Of a DNA stretch of 64,000 nucleotides, positions 33,930 to 45,259 are shown in pieces; the first letter of the stretch is position 1, and the number at the start of each line of letters is the position of its first letter. A program made the position numbers and the translations under genes. The stretch covers positions 4,092,001-4,156,000 of the forward strand of contig VCCP01000003.1 of NCBI GenBank assembly GCA_005765155.1, written 5' to 3'. The notes beneath the pieces are model-generated. The model worked only from the letters and a program-made list of their open reading frames with translations. It ran no database searches and was not told the origin of the DNA. This stretch comes from Zelopaecilomyces penicillatus (lineage: Eukaryota; Ascomycota; Sordariomycetes; Hypocreales; Pseudodiploosporaceae).

Positions 33930-36325
33930 ATGGGGAGTCAGTTTATTGGATTGCACATGCGAGTGGTTCTCAGGGAACCGCCGGGACATCATCTCACCGG
34001 CACTGTTCGGGCTGTTGAGGCGGGAACCAGTCTCACGTTGACAAATGGTAGGCGTCTCGTGCTCTCCTCCTTCTCAAAATTCTTGGTGGAGATCATGTCG
34101 CTAACATATAATCTTCAGTCTTCATCTCGGCCACACAGGAGTGGGCACCTCAGATTCGTATCGATGCCTCTAATATCGCCGACCTCTCGGAGTTAAGTGG
34201 GGATGTACCGCAACCCATCGCACACGCCGCACCGCCAGTGGATTTGTCTGTGCCAGCTCCTTTATACCCACCGCCTCCAACGCAACCTCCGGTACAAGCA
34301 CCATCTCAGCCACAGCCTACATTTGTCGATCCAGCGATCCTCAGCCTTGGAAGGCGACCGAAGTCAGGGACTCCACCCGTTGCAAGTCTTGCCCAAGGTA
34401 CTTCGGAAACCCAAAGTATCGCCGGAGATGCCACACCAACGCAACCTGGGGTCCTATACGGCATCCACGTTGGACGTCAATCATTGTCCGGCGAGGATTC
34501 AGAGGATGAAGTAATGGAAGGAATGAATGGTCTCAATATTGCGCCTATGATCCCACAGCAGACTCAGCAGACACGGCAAGTAAAACATGCTTCACAAACC
34601 CAACAACATCAGGGGATCAAGGAAGCTCGGAATGGAAAAGCAGATCCTATTCGTGATAACCAATCAACACCTCACAAGAAAAAGTCCCGGACACGAAATT
34701 CGAAGTCCACAAAGGGGCTCTTGTCTGATACAAACTCAAAGTCAGCGAGCCCTTCTGTAGCTAATGCTCAAGGGAATCACGGGAAGGGATGGAGGCAAAC
34801 GCCGATTCTACAGAGCACGGCTTCTTTTCAACCTTTCAATTCTCTCAAAAGGAATGGAAAGGGAAGCAAGCCTACTGCAGATAACGGTTGGGCGTCGGAG
34901 GAAGTCACAGAGGAGATGGGTGATTTCGACTTCGAGAATAACCTTGCTAAGTTTGATAAGCGTACTATATTCGATCAGATGAGGAAGGAGGACCAAACGG
35001 ACGATGCTTGTCGTTTGGTCTCACACAACCGTCGCGTTAAGCCTGGGACAGCTGGGGGCAAAAATCTACACTACACTGAGAATGTCCTGGATGTCCCCTC
35101 AACCACAACGCCTGGTGCCGATTTTTGGAACAGCGAGGCTGATGTGGGTATCAATGGACCGGAGAGGTTAAGTGGCCGTGAGCAGAAGAATGGCCAGACC
35201 ATGCGCCGTACAGATAGCAAAACCAATGGCTCTCGTCGGTCGCAGTCTCGCAAAGCCAGCAATGCCGTCGGTGGCCAGCCGCTTACCCGAGTCAACAGCG
35301 CACGCCAGTATCAAGCGTCTCGCCGATCGAGTCCCACCACGGGCCATCGCAGCACTGACTACGAGCAACTACAGCAACGCCAGCCCGGTCTCTATTTGCA
35401 CCCTTCCAACCGACGCCTGGAACCCATATCTACACTCCAGATGCTCAATCTTGAGAATATTGCGGCCAACGAGATTGGCTTCAGCGAAGTTTTAATGGCA
35501 GAAAATGCGGGTCGAGGAATCGCTGAAGTGGCTGTAACGGCACTGTCCGATCCTGCCATGAAAATCCGCTATGAGTTGGCTGTTGCAAGCTCATCAGGCG
35601 AGGCCGCAGCGAGCAGGTCGACAATCGTGATACTTGCGGGTAATAACAAGTCTAGCATTCGCGCTCTGGCTGCTGGCCGTCACCTGCGAAACAAGAACAT
35701 TGACGTTGTCGTCTGCTTAATCGGCATCGAACGTGAACGCGATTTACTGGAGGACCTCAGACGACAAATTCAACTGTACAGGAACTTTGGTGGCAAGGTT
35801 CTGGGTAAACACGACTTTTTTGAGTATTTGCGAAAAGCCTCCGAATCTCAAACCCAGATTTCCGTTTCACTCATAATTGATGCTCTGCTTGGCCTTACCA
35901 TTTCCTTTGAGGAATTACGAATCGGCGACCAAGCATCGGTTTACGAGCTGATGGAGTGGGCAAACAGAAACGAAGCCTTCGTGCTCGCCGTTGATGTTCC
36001 TTCTGGAATTGATCCAACAACGGGAAAGATTGCCATTATCGATGGAAGTCACCTTTTTGTCAAACCCCGATATGTTGTGGCAATTGGAGCACCAAAAAGA
36101 GGGCTTCTTGAGGCAGTAACGCCCCCAGATAACGATGACCCGGTGCCCTCTAATAGCGCCACTACCCATGAAGACGAATGGCGCCTGTTCATTGCAGACC
36201 TAGGACTGGGAAGCGCGATTTGGAGAAAGGCCGGAACCAAAATTCGCAGGGGAATAGAGTTTGACGGCAAATGGGTTCTGGAAATGCGATATCGGAGCGC
36301 CGACGAGGATTCCGACGATGAATGA
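33930..36325 (+). CDS. EDC3: Edc3, enhancer of mRNA decapping
   Basis: Two exons, 33930-34047 and 34119-36325, encode 774 residues. The intron starts GTAGGC and ends CTTCAG, keeping a Gly-to-Val codon in frame. Residues 1-70 form the divergent LSm domain (Gly-Leu-His-Met-Arg-Val-Val-Leu; Gly-Thr-Val-Arg-Ala-Val). A Pro/Gln/Ser-rich linker follows. The FDF motif lies near residue 305 (Asp-Phe-Asp-Phe-Glu-Asn-Asn-Leu-Ala-Lys-Phe-Asp-Lys) and would bind the helicase Dhh1/DDX6. The C-terminal YjeF_N-type Rossmann domain spans about 476-730 (Val-Ile-Leu-Ala-Gly-Asn-Asn-Lys; Ala-Val-Asp-Val-Pro-Ser-Gly-Ile-Asp-Pro-Thr-Thr-Gly) and mediates dimerisation. Edc3 binds Dcp2 and nucleates P-bodies in the cytoplasm. 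The order LSm-FDF-YjeF_N is diagnostic. Confidence 0.93.
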
Positions 36326-37499
36326 GGAGGAAATGGAAAAGGATCAAAAGGGCATGAATAGTTAGACAAAAAGGGGCCTAGAAAGGCAATAATGAAGCAC
36401 ACAGAGGTCCCATCACAAGAGGGAGGGAAATGACGGAAAGGAAAATGGAAAAGGGGAAACTCCCAGGCCTAACGTCACCGGCAGCTGTGGAAGTTGACCC
36501 CATGAAGCGACTTATTTTTTTCTATCCTCTTGAGGTCAACGCAAGAAGATACACAGCGATATTTTTATTTTTTTTGATGTAATTACGCATTTGCATATTT
36601 TGGGCGTTTGGGGGGACTGGTTTGTCCACCCACTGGACGAGTTGTAATTAGTGCGCACCGCCTTTGATACCCATGCCTAATGACATTTCTGGTGGTCGGG
36701 CAGGTTTACGTTCAAGTTTTTCAAAACATTTGAGATTGTGCCTATGGTTCACTTATCGCAAAGAAATCCAGACTAAAATACCATGTTTTGTCATAACCAG
36801 TCCGCCGCAGCATCAAGATGTCCCATAGAGCCGACCTATACTAAGACAATTATAAGAGAACATTCAAGCTACAAATAGTTCCAAGGCCGTGCACGAGGAA
36901 GGTGATGTTTTTAGAATGCTTGCTTGTTTCGAATACGTTACTATTCATGATGGCACGTAAGAAAGAGCGGGGAGGTGTTGAAGCATACTAATACTGTACT
37001 GTAAGTAACACGTATTGGACAAGTGATTCATGCGGTATGACAGCGGTGTTTCTCTTTGTCAGTTGTGTGTTTCTTATGTCTTGGGCTTCGGTATATGTAT
37101 CATGTATGAATGAGCACGAAAACAAAAGGAAGAAAAAACGAGGGCGAATCTCTGAGTCAAGCAGACTCGTCAATGTGGTTCCCCAACAACTGAAAATGAA
37201 TATACCTACATGCATACAATAGGAAAGTGATACCGCGCTTACTGCATTCTACCTTCTTTCTATTGTGCAGCGCACCTACCAGGGGCGTTGATATATGTAC
37301 TTCGTACCTTCTGCAGGAGGTAAGGCAGGTGGGGTCGCTGTGCGAGCTAAAGGCGAATCGCATCCAGCATAGCTTGAGTTTTCATCTCACGCTTGAGCAT
37401 GAGTGAGCCTCACACGGTCATACCTGCCTATGCTCCTTTCTAGACATACACTACAAACGCCAATCGCGCAGATTTCATATTGCGGATAAGGCAGCCATC
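36326..37499. other. Intergenic region between EDC3 and POP7
   Basis: A 1.2-kb AT-rich gap with T-runs around 36515-36580. ORFs of 60-80 codons on both strands near 37000-37360 have no recognisable content. Confidence 0.5.
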
Positions 37500-38098
37500 A
37501 TGACAGAACCAAATCAGGGCAAAATGTCGGGCCCGCAAAACTTACATAATTCAGAAGCCAAGCTTCCCGCAATTCCGACTGGTACTGCTCATCATCACTT
37601 TCCCCACGTTAAAACCACATGAAGCATCTGACAAATAGGATAGGTGCCAGAATTCAGAAGAGACCCCTCACTAGACGGCAGATTCCGGCATCCTCAAAGT
37701 CACCCATCATCTATGTGTCCTCCAACACGCCGTTCATGTCCGCCGTCAAGCGGACCAGGAAGCTGCTTGACAAGGCCCTGAAGAACACAGCCGCGGCACC
37801 AAAAAACGCATCGCTGCATGCTCGTATTGAAGCGTTGAAGCAGAACGCCAATGGCGTAGGTGGCCAGACAGTAGTGACGGTTATGGGTACGGGTAAAGCC
37901 ATTGCAAAGACAGTGGCGGTGGCGAGTTGGTTTGAGCAGCAGGGCGACTGCATCGTCAAAATGAAAACGCGGACGGTTGCAACTGTTGATGATGTTGTTG
38001 TAGTAGAAGACGAAGAAGAAGATGGCGGTTTTGGTGTCGAAAATGAGAGTCGGGTGCGGAAGCTCAGCTGTTTAGAGGTGACTGTCAGCTTGAAGTAG
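37500..38098 (+). CDS. POP7: RNase P/MRP protein subunit Pop7 (Rpp20, Alba-like)
   Basis: I join 37500-37581 to 37644-38098, giving 178 residues; the intron is GTACTG...GATAG with a CTGAC-like branch site. An alternative is an intronless 159-residue form from ATG 37619. I prefer the spliced form because it gives Lys-Leu-Pro-Ala-Ile-Pro-Thr-Gly-Ala-Arg-Ile-Gln-Lys-Arg-Pro, a natural lead-in for the family. The Alba-like core is clear: Ile-Tyr-Val-Ser-Ser-Asn-Thr-Pro-Phe-Met-Ser-Ala-Val-Lys-Arg, Val-Met-Gly-Thr-Gly-Lys-Ala-Ile, Lys-Thr-Arg-Thr-Val, and a final Ser-Cys-Leu-Glu-Val-Thr-Val. An acidic insert (Glu-Asp-Glu-Glu-Glu-Asp) interrupts the last strands. Pop7 pairs with Pop6 to bind the P3 domain of RNase P and MRP RNA, acting in pre-tRNA and pre-rRNA processing. 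Confidence 0.83.
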
Positions 38099-38748
38099 AG
38101 TCCCTCGGATTCTTTCCCATATTATGTATGGGTTTCTTGTGAGAGGATAGAACAAGACGAAAAACAGCAGTCTTGTTGTTTGAGGAACATTGACGAGTGG
38201 TGAGTATGTCACATCATTTAGGTATAAATCAGCCAGCACATGTGTGTCGAGATATATTCGCTAACTGGGAGAATAGAAGTGATGCGAATACGCCTTGTAT
38301 GCTATCATACGGATATCACTTGTTCGGGGATATATTCTCGACTTCGTTCATCCTCTTGGAGGGTGCTATATTTATGAATTTGTTGCGCACCGCACGATAC
38401 CGAGTTCCCTTTGGTTCAGAGGTTCAACCCGCTATCGGCCAAGGGGGGATATGCCACTAATTCCATAGACTTCGCTTTCACTATGTCGGCCAGGTCCATT
38501 TACTATATTGAGAAAACAAGTCATAAAAAGCATAATCCCAAGCGCCATTTGCCATGCTGTCGTTATCATTTCAATCAAATCATCCTGTTCCTAATACTCC
38601 CCAACACCTTGCTTCCAACCTTGTTTAAAAGAACATTTGATTTCCAACAAAATACCAAAGAAATCGCCAGGACAAGGACAAACGTTGGCTCCATCAATCA
38701 CACACTTAGCTACATGACAAGAATCGATTAAGAGATGGGATCACCTCA
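38099..38748. other. Convergent intergenic region between POP7 and the DUF3237 gene
   Basis: This 3'-to-3' spacer of 650 bp is AT-rich. No supported gene was found; ORFs at 38197-38460 and 38411-38731 show no coding character. A GGTTCAACCC-like word near 38420 does not fold into a tRNA as far as I can see. Confidence 0.45.
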
Positions 38749-39831
38749 TTAAGTCAGACGGTACGCACTGAACAACACCGGTTAGCGGTCGTTCTAATAC
38801 AAAATGCGGGCAGCACCATTTTGTCCAGTGTCTAATCCAGAATTCACTTACTCAATGATCAGCTCATCGCCTCGCCAGACTCCGCTTGCAACCCAGAGGC
38901 CACAGTTGACAAACTCTGCATATCGTTTGTCTGCGGTTTTGACGGTTGCGAAAGTGCGGAAGCCATACTGCCGCGGATCGATGCTCTCTTTGGGTTCTCG
39001 GGCACTAAGTAGGGTGTCAAGCACATCGCATGGCCCTGAAAGCGATCCTCGCGTACGCATCTCCAGCATGGCTGGGGGTTGGTCGGTCGTCTGCAGGACA
39101 AAGGCGCCCTCAACGATACGGATTGGTCGAAAGCCACGGGCCTGACCAAGATCATATCCACCAGCCTAATTGCGTTGTTAGTTCATTTGTTTTACTTTAA
39201 AAAGAGGTGCACCATGGCCTCAATAGGGCAAACATTTGCGGCCATGATCAGTGTAGGGCGAAGGGGTTCCATGGGTGAAAATCATACCATGACTCTGCCG
39301 TTGCCAAAGGATCCAGACCACTGACCACTGGTAATGGTAGTGATTTCCTTGTGAGCGCGGTTCTCAATTCTCGAAGGCTCCGGGTTCAGGGCAACTGCGA
39401 TTCGGAAATCGAACTCCAGTGTAGGCATCGGAAATGCTATGGAAGGGGCAGGGAAGTGTTCAAGAGCTCGTTTGCAGGATTCCTCGACACTCCTACATGA
39501 CAAAGAGTGAGGTTAGCATTGCTCGCTATTTTTGCGGTAGGCGTTAAACTCGGACAATTAGTCGACAAACGTACTTGCCGTGGGCAACTCCCTCCATAGT
39601 CCCATCCTCCTCTTGTTGCTGGCGATATCCCATGGCTGCATTAGGGCTGTTATAGCCAGATTGGCCTTGCTGATAGTGCAAGCTCGGTGTCATTGCCGTA
39701 TCCCACTCTGGAGCATCCCACGCCTGGGTACCGCTTGGACTATGGCCCTTGTAATGAGGGTACGGTGATGTTGCAGCATCCGTCGGTGCCGTTGTCGTCG
39801 GCAGCGACCAAGTCTCGGTATCTGTGGCCAT
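38749..39831 (-). CDS. DUF3237-domain protein
   Basis: Four exons on the minus strand: 39575-39831, 39288-39492, 38852-39165 and 38749-38767, totalling 264 residues. The first ~85 residues are a disordered Thr/Ser/Gln/Pro-rich head. The DUF3237 barrel starts near Pro-Thr-Leu-Glu-Phe-Asp-Phe-Arg-Ile-Ala-Val. It continues through Ile-Thr-Ser-Gly-Gln-Trp-Ser-Gly-Ser-Phe, Gly-Gly-Tyr-Asp-Leu, Glu-Met-Arg-Thr-Arg-Gly and Pro-Arg-Gln-Tyr-Gly-Phe-Arg-Thr to Leu-Trp-Val-Ala-Ser-Gly-Val-Trp. The last exon is only 19 nt. I infer it because the frame otherwise stops within a strong GTAAGT donor, and a CTAAC branch site plus TTCAG acceptor restore the frame to Asp-Ala-Tyr-Arg-Leu-Thr-stop. To my knowledge the biochemical function of DUF3237 proteins is unsettled. 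No signal peptide is visible. Confidence 0.75.
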
Positions 39832-39961
39832 CGAATGGTTTGTTGTGTTATGAAGGTTTGGTGAAGGTGTCTTTTCAGCAACGTCTTCACGTTGATTTTA
39901 CACGATCCGGATATCGTTAGCTGTTATGCCGTTGTGCTTGGGCGAGTAAGAGCTGTGATGA

Positions 39962-40039
39962 GAGTGGTGATGTGAGTAGTGGTGTGAGTAGTGGTGTGAG
40001 TGGTGATGTGAGTGGTGTTAGCTGTGGTGTGAGCAGTGC
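39962..40039 (+). repeat. Degenerate tandem repeat, GTGGTGTGAGTA-like 12-mer
   Basis: About six imperfect copies of a GTGGTGTGAGTA/GTGGTGATGTGA unit lie 130 bases upstream of the DUF3237 start codon. The strand asymmetry (G and T on plus, C and A on minus) is marked. Confidence 0.8.
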
Positions 40040-40663
40040 GTTGATCGATGACTGGCTGAGTAAGAAAGATGGCGAGAACGAGATGAGACGAGACGAGGCG
40101 AGGCGAGGTGGATATCTATTTGGAGACGGTTCGGACTCGGACTCGGCTTCGATGGGTCAAGTTTGGATCTCTTGACAGGAACAAAAAAGGGCTACGTCTT
40201 GGGGATGGGACATGCATTAATATACGAAGATGGAGTTGGTTGCATGTACTACAATGGCTCAAACGGGCTTGGGGATCGGAACCTTTATTAGCGAGCCTGC
40301 AGTGTGTGGTTTCTCCACCAAGGCCGAAGGGCGTCCAGGTGTACGGAGTAGCAAAGGCACAGACTGACAGATGGGATGATGGTAAGGATGCACAGACCAG
40401 CCCAGACAAAGACAAGACAGACATGACCAGGGGGGCCCACGACGCAACGCATAACTCGCATACCTCTGTGCCTATACAAGGCCGGAGCGAGTCGCCGAGG
40501 ACTGGCCAAGAATGATGGGAATAACGGGGTCAGGCGAAACCATGTACCAGCTCCGCCTAGCCCAGCCCAGCAAGTTTGATTTCAAATTGCGGGTCACGAT
40601 TCGTGTGCAGGCAGAGGCAAAGGTTGCGGCTGGTTCGGAGGTCAATCCGGCACCGCGGTAGAA

Positions 40664-40695
40664 GCTGGGCTGGGCTGGGGCTGGGCTGGGCTGGG
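40664..40695 (+). repeat. Short GCTGG tandem repeat
   Basis: Six imperfect GCTGG/GGGCT units form a G-rich microsatellite. The complementary word CCAGCCCAGC-like occurs at about 40558-40572, roughly 100 bases upstream in inverted sense, so a hairpin is conceivable. Confidence 0.75.
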
Positions 40696-42075
40696 ACATG
40701 TCTGACGGGTACGGAGTAAAGTTACAAGTCTCCAGAATGTGATGTCGGGGCGATTATCGATGCAGGCGGTGGTAACAGCGATATGGCAGGCTAATCCCCG
40801 AAAATGCAAACACAGGTCACAACGTATGTACGACGTACGAGGCACGGGCACGGACACAGGCAGATGGACTAACACTTGGTTTATTGTAATAAGTGATGGA
40901 CGATATTAATAAGGGCATGGCATGTCCCTGATGACTTGATACGAATAGGCCAGTGAGTGCTATCCCGGTGCTTTGGTCTCTATCTGTCTGATGGGAAATG
41001 CCGGGCCGGCCCATGAAGCACCGCACGCACATGTTTGAATCGGACGTTGATGCCGACTAAAATGCCTAATGACCCCAACCCTTCGACAGACCGCATTACA
41101 GGCAAGTTGGCCCGGCGTTTGGTACTGACTTTTAACACGGCGGGAAAGCGCTGGGATAGCCCGGGACCCCGATAACTCCGTCCGCCAGCCACCAAAGCTT
41201 GTATACCCGTGGGCCATCCAAACCCGAACAAAGTACAAAATAACACACACATATGCGACCAGGTAATACCCAGGTGGGTAAGGTTGGTAGGTGCTAATTT
41301 TCGCCCATCATGGTTGTAGAAGAATTAGTACTTGGCAGATATTCAAGGAACGGAGTTGCAAAACACAAGAAGGAAACCTTCCCCGAGCAGCCGCTGATGA
41401 TAAATCCGGCCTTGTCTCTGATTCCCATTCGCTGTGCCCCCCCCCCCTCTTCCCTTCATCCTTCACTAATTACTACCTTGCTGGCTTACAGATCAGGGTA
41501 TTTTAATCATTCCTCTCTCTTTTGCGTGTCTGCCCTCCCCCCCAATGGGCAGTTAATTTGTAACTATGTGGTAATCGACTTGTTCATTCCGCCCCCCCTC
41601 TCTTTCTCTCTCTCCCACCCATTAAACAAACAAGAACCCAGCAAAAGAAAAAAAGACAAACGGGTAACTCCGCAATACCGGTGAAGAGGATGTTTCCGAG
41701 GGAGCAGGTGTTCCCGCGCTCAGCTGAGCCAGACTATTGCGCCAGGCTTTTTTTTTTCGCTCTCTTTCCTGCACGACATTGAATCGTAAACATGCCGCCG
41801 ACCTTACTCGGGCTATCTTGGGTACTAAGGTACTAGATCAATAACATAACCTACTTGTAGTAGGTTTTAGGTGCTATCGGGTATCATTATTCACAATCCA
41901 GGGTTTCCCAGTGCTTTTCGTTCTAGCACCAATGCGGCAGTATTTTGATGTTCTAGAGGTGACGTTAGTGCCTGCGACAACGGGTAACAACAACAAAAGC
42001 ATGCGCTGGGTGGGGCCGCGGCGGGGGGGATCACAGCATCATGACCAACCCAAGATGCAGCCATTCGCCGGGTTT

Positions 42076-42088
42076 GGGGGGGGGGGGG
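42076..42088 (+). repeat. G13 homopolymer
   Basis: Thirteen consecutive G residues, the longest of several C/G runs in the gene-poor region. Confidence 0.9.
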
Positions 42089-42312
42089 CATCTGTGCCTG
42101 TGGTTTGAGCTGTGAGTACGCAAATTGGCTCTCTAATAATACGTAGCAATTACTCGTATGTACGTGTGTAACTTCCGGTGATGATGGATGTGGTGTACAT
42201 ATTTTGTGAATAATGTTGCCCACCCTGGCAAAATGAACAGACAAAGGCTGCAACCATGTTAGTGCCCCGTCTAGTATCAGTACTTTGCAACATCTGATGG
42301 CTGAATGGCTGA

Positions 42313-42338
42313 ATGGATGGATGGATGGATGGATGGAT
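42313..42338 (+). repeat. (ATGG)6 microsatellite
   Basis: Six tandem ATGG units in intergenic DNA, flanked by the related CTGAATGG. Confidence 0.9.
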
Positions 42339-45228
42339 TGCCATAATTATTACTTGCAAGATGGATTCTTGGCAGTTCGGCCCAACCACCTGTTCTTCAG
42401 ATCCCCCCCCCCCTTCTTCTTCGTCGCTCTCTCGCGCTCCGCCGCATTCGGTGTATTCGTAACCCGCGATGTGAGATGCCGGTCCCGGATTTGCGAGATC
42501 TGCTACAGCGAATCATCGTCTATACTAACCTAACTTCTACCTACGTATGAAATAACTACTACTAACTGACGTATGGTCGATCACATACAAATAGATCGTT
42601 GTGCTAATGTGTTCCATACTGCATAAGTGAGGTTCGGCTCGGTTCTCAAACTACCACCGGGCCGGGCTAAAAACAAAAATAAGGAAAAAAAGGAAAAAAA
42701 GTCTCAATTCTATCTGCTCTATCCGTGCCTTATGTATGTATTCTGCTCGCGGTGTAGTATTTGGGTCGATGGGGAACGGATATTGGCGGGTATGGATCTG
42801 GTGTTGATAGCCTAATGCCCTGATTCCAGAGGGTGGAGGCGGGGGGGTTTCACGGAATACCTATCTATGCAGGGATGCGTTGTGTGGTATGATTCAAGGG
42901 TGTGTATTTATTTGTTTACAGCAGAGTATTGTTTGAGTAGGCACGCATGTGTATAAAGAGATGAGAAGTGAGTAATATGCCATCATGTTGAGTAAAAAAA
43001 AAAAGGACTGAATGCCTACCTACACGTGCGGCTGGATGTTCTAGCTGCGACTCTTACTCCTTGGCTATTTCTTAGTTCGTACTCCAAAACAAAACCAAGA
43101 TCCCAATTTCTGTTACAAAGGACCTCCCTGCGTTTTTTTAATCTGCATCAGCCCGCATGCGGTGTGATCGGGAATCCGTTGGCGTTGATGGTTAAAAGCC
43201 TATCCCGAACCCGGTCCCAGGTGGTGGGTGTACTGTTACTGTGTTTTGGGGGAAGGCCGGGATAGCTGTCTTGCTTTACCGCGCGCATGTTAGTTGTATA
43301 TTTTATTACACCCCCCCCAAAAAAAAAGCTACCGACACGGAGTAATTATTTACTATGTACCATTTTATTGTTTTTAATCTTTTACTGTTAGGTACTTCGT
43401 TTAAACGGGTGACCAGGGTATGGGCGCGCGCGTTGGGGACAAGGGCACTTGGATTTGCTGTTTAGGGAGTAGGTAAGGTGAGGTAACGTTGGGAGGATGT
43501 TTCCGTCATGGATGGACGATTGTGGCAACAACGAGTCGTTGGTGGTGTCAGCCTCGACTAGGCTAGGTACAGTAGTTGACAAGTAATTAGTGATGTGTGA
43601 TGCGCGATGAGAGGAGAAACTGGGGAAAGGGAGGCGAGACCATTTTCCTAAAAGAAAAGTTTGGTATCTCGTGTAGATGTAAGTAACAGTACCGATGAAA
43701 AGAGGCCTGTATTCATGCCAATGCGTTCCATCCATCTGATCTGTACAACACAACCAAGGGCCCGGGGGGGGAGAAGGGAACCAATTATCTATGCAGCAAA
43801 ATACTCCACTAGCTCAACCCATCTTTCTTCATTGTTGCATTTACCGAGTTCGAGTTAGACGCATGCCAAGCAAGGGAGGCGTTAGGTTAGGCGATCTACC
43901 CAACGGAGTTTGAGCATTGTGTGTGAGTGTGTGCGATTCATGTATACCAGACCCAAAGGTGCTCAGACTACGGGATAAGAGGGTACTTGTGTTTAACTTG
44001 ATTGATGAACGTAGTCTCTCTTTTTTTTTTTTGTTTTCTCCATTGTCATTTGAATGAGAGATCGCGCTTCATCAAACTAATAGCATAACGGTCATTATTG
44101 GGATGAGCATTACAGCACGTGGATGGATCCAGTGGGGTACAAAAGAAATGACATGCAAATATCCAGACAAATAACAATCAGTAATTAGTACGTACATATT
44201 GAAAAAATACTAGTGAATATGTTTTACAGACAAGAATAACGAGAAACCGTTGGAGGTACACAAACATCGGCAGGGCATCATCTCCATCAACCGCACCGAG
44301 GCTTACAAAGTCAAAGTGGGCATGTGGGAGGCTAGGTGGGGGGAAGAAGTGGGATTGAAATCATTATTACTCCCGAGCCCCGAATTGCGCCCACATTATA
44401 AGTTATGGTTATGTGTTATTTTTTGGGGGGGGGACACTCTTCTTTCTATCTGTCTGTCTCTCTCGCCAGGTTCCCATATTTTCATTTGGAGTGACTTCTT
44501 CCGAAAAATGCGGTGGGAGAATGATGAAGAAGACAAAAAATAAAGTAGCCTCGCTCGGAGAGGGACGATTGCTGACAAATGGACCCCACTTCAATGTGGG
44601 CGAACCGTATGTACAAATAAAAACTCCGAGCAACGAGTAGCGAGTGGCGAGCGGCGAGAATGGATGGATATTGATTGACCAGGCTAGGCCTCTGTTATTT
44701 TTATCCATTGTGAGCCATGTTTTGTCATCCTTCTAATTAGTTTTAATAATCGTTTCGTTTCATTGTGCTTGGGCAAAGTTGACAGTCTCATACCTTGCAC
44801 ATGTTATCCTTCAAGGGGGATGAAAACTACACCCGGGTGTCTGCCACGCCTGTGTGATGTCACTTCAATGCTTATTAGTAGTACCGGCACTCTGTTAAAC
44901 TCGCCAACCATCCAACCAAATCACTATAAAATACTCCCTATATAAGATATGAATATACATCATCAGCTACACTTGCTGAGAATACCATGAAAAGACTTTT
45001 TTTTTAAACGAATAACTTCTCAATACACTCTGAATACTCTTTCCTACCAGAGTATAGTATAGTAGTACTCTTAATAACTCGAGATTACAACACCCGTCTG
45101 CCCATAAAATAAATTGTTATTATTCATAGGTAGATAGATATGCGTTCTTGCTTACATAGGGCTGACACCCGTCGGACCTTTTCTACAAGTCAATCATCAA
45201 TGACCCTCATATCTCGAATGGGGAACTG

Positions 45229-45257
<29 letters not shown>
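45229..45257 (+). repeat. A29 homopolymer
   Basis: Twenty-nine consecutive A residues within the gene-poor region. It could be a simple repeat or the relic of a retroposed poly(A) tail. I found no obvious target-site duplication flanking it. Confidence 0.9.

Positions 45258-45259
<2 letters not shown>

Noticed and set aside
38400..38440. Possible tRNA B-box (GGTTCAACCC-like)
   Set aside because: No matching A-box or cloverleaf could be drawn around it.
40108..40515. 135-codon plus-strand ORF in the gene-poor region
   Set aside because: No domain, unusual composition and opposite-strand ORFs of similar size; likely chance.
43388..43753. 121-codon minus-strand ORF
   Set aside because: No recognisable motif and no convincing splice partners.
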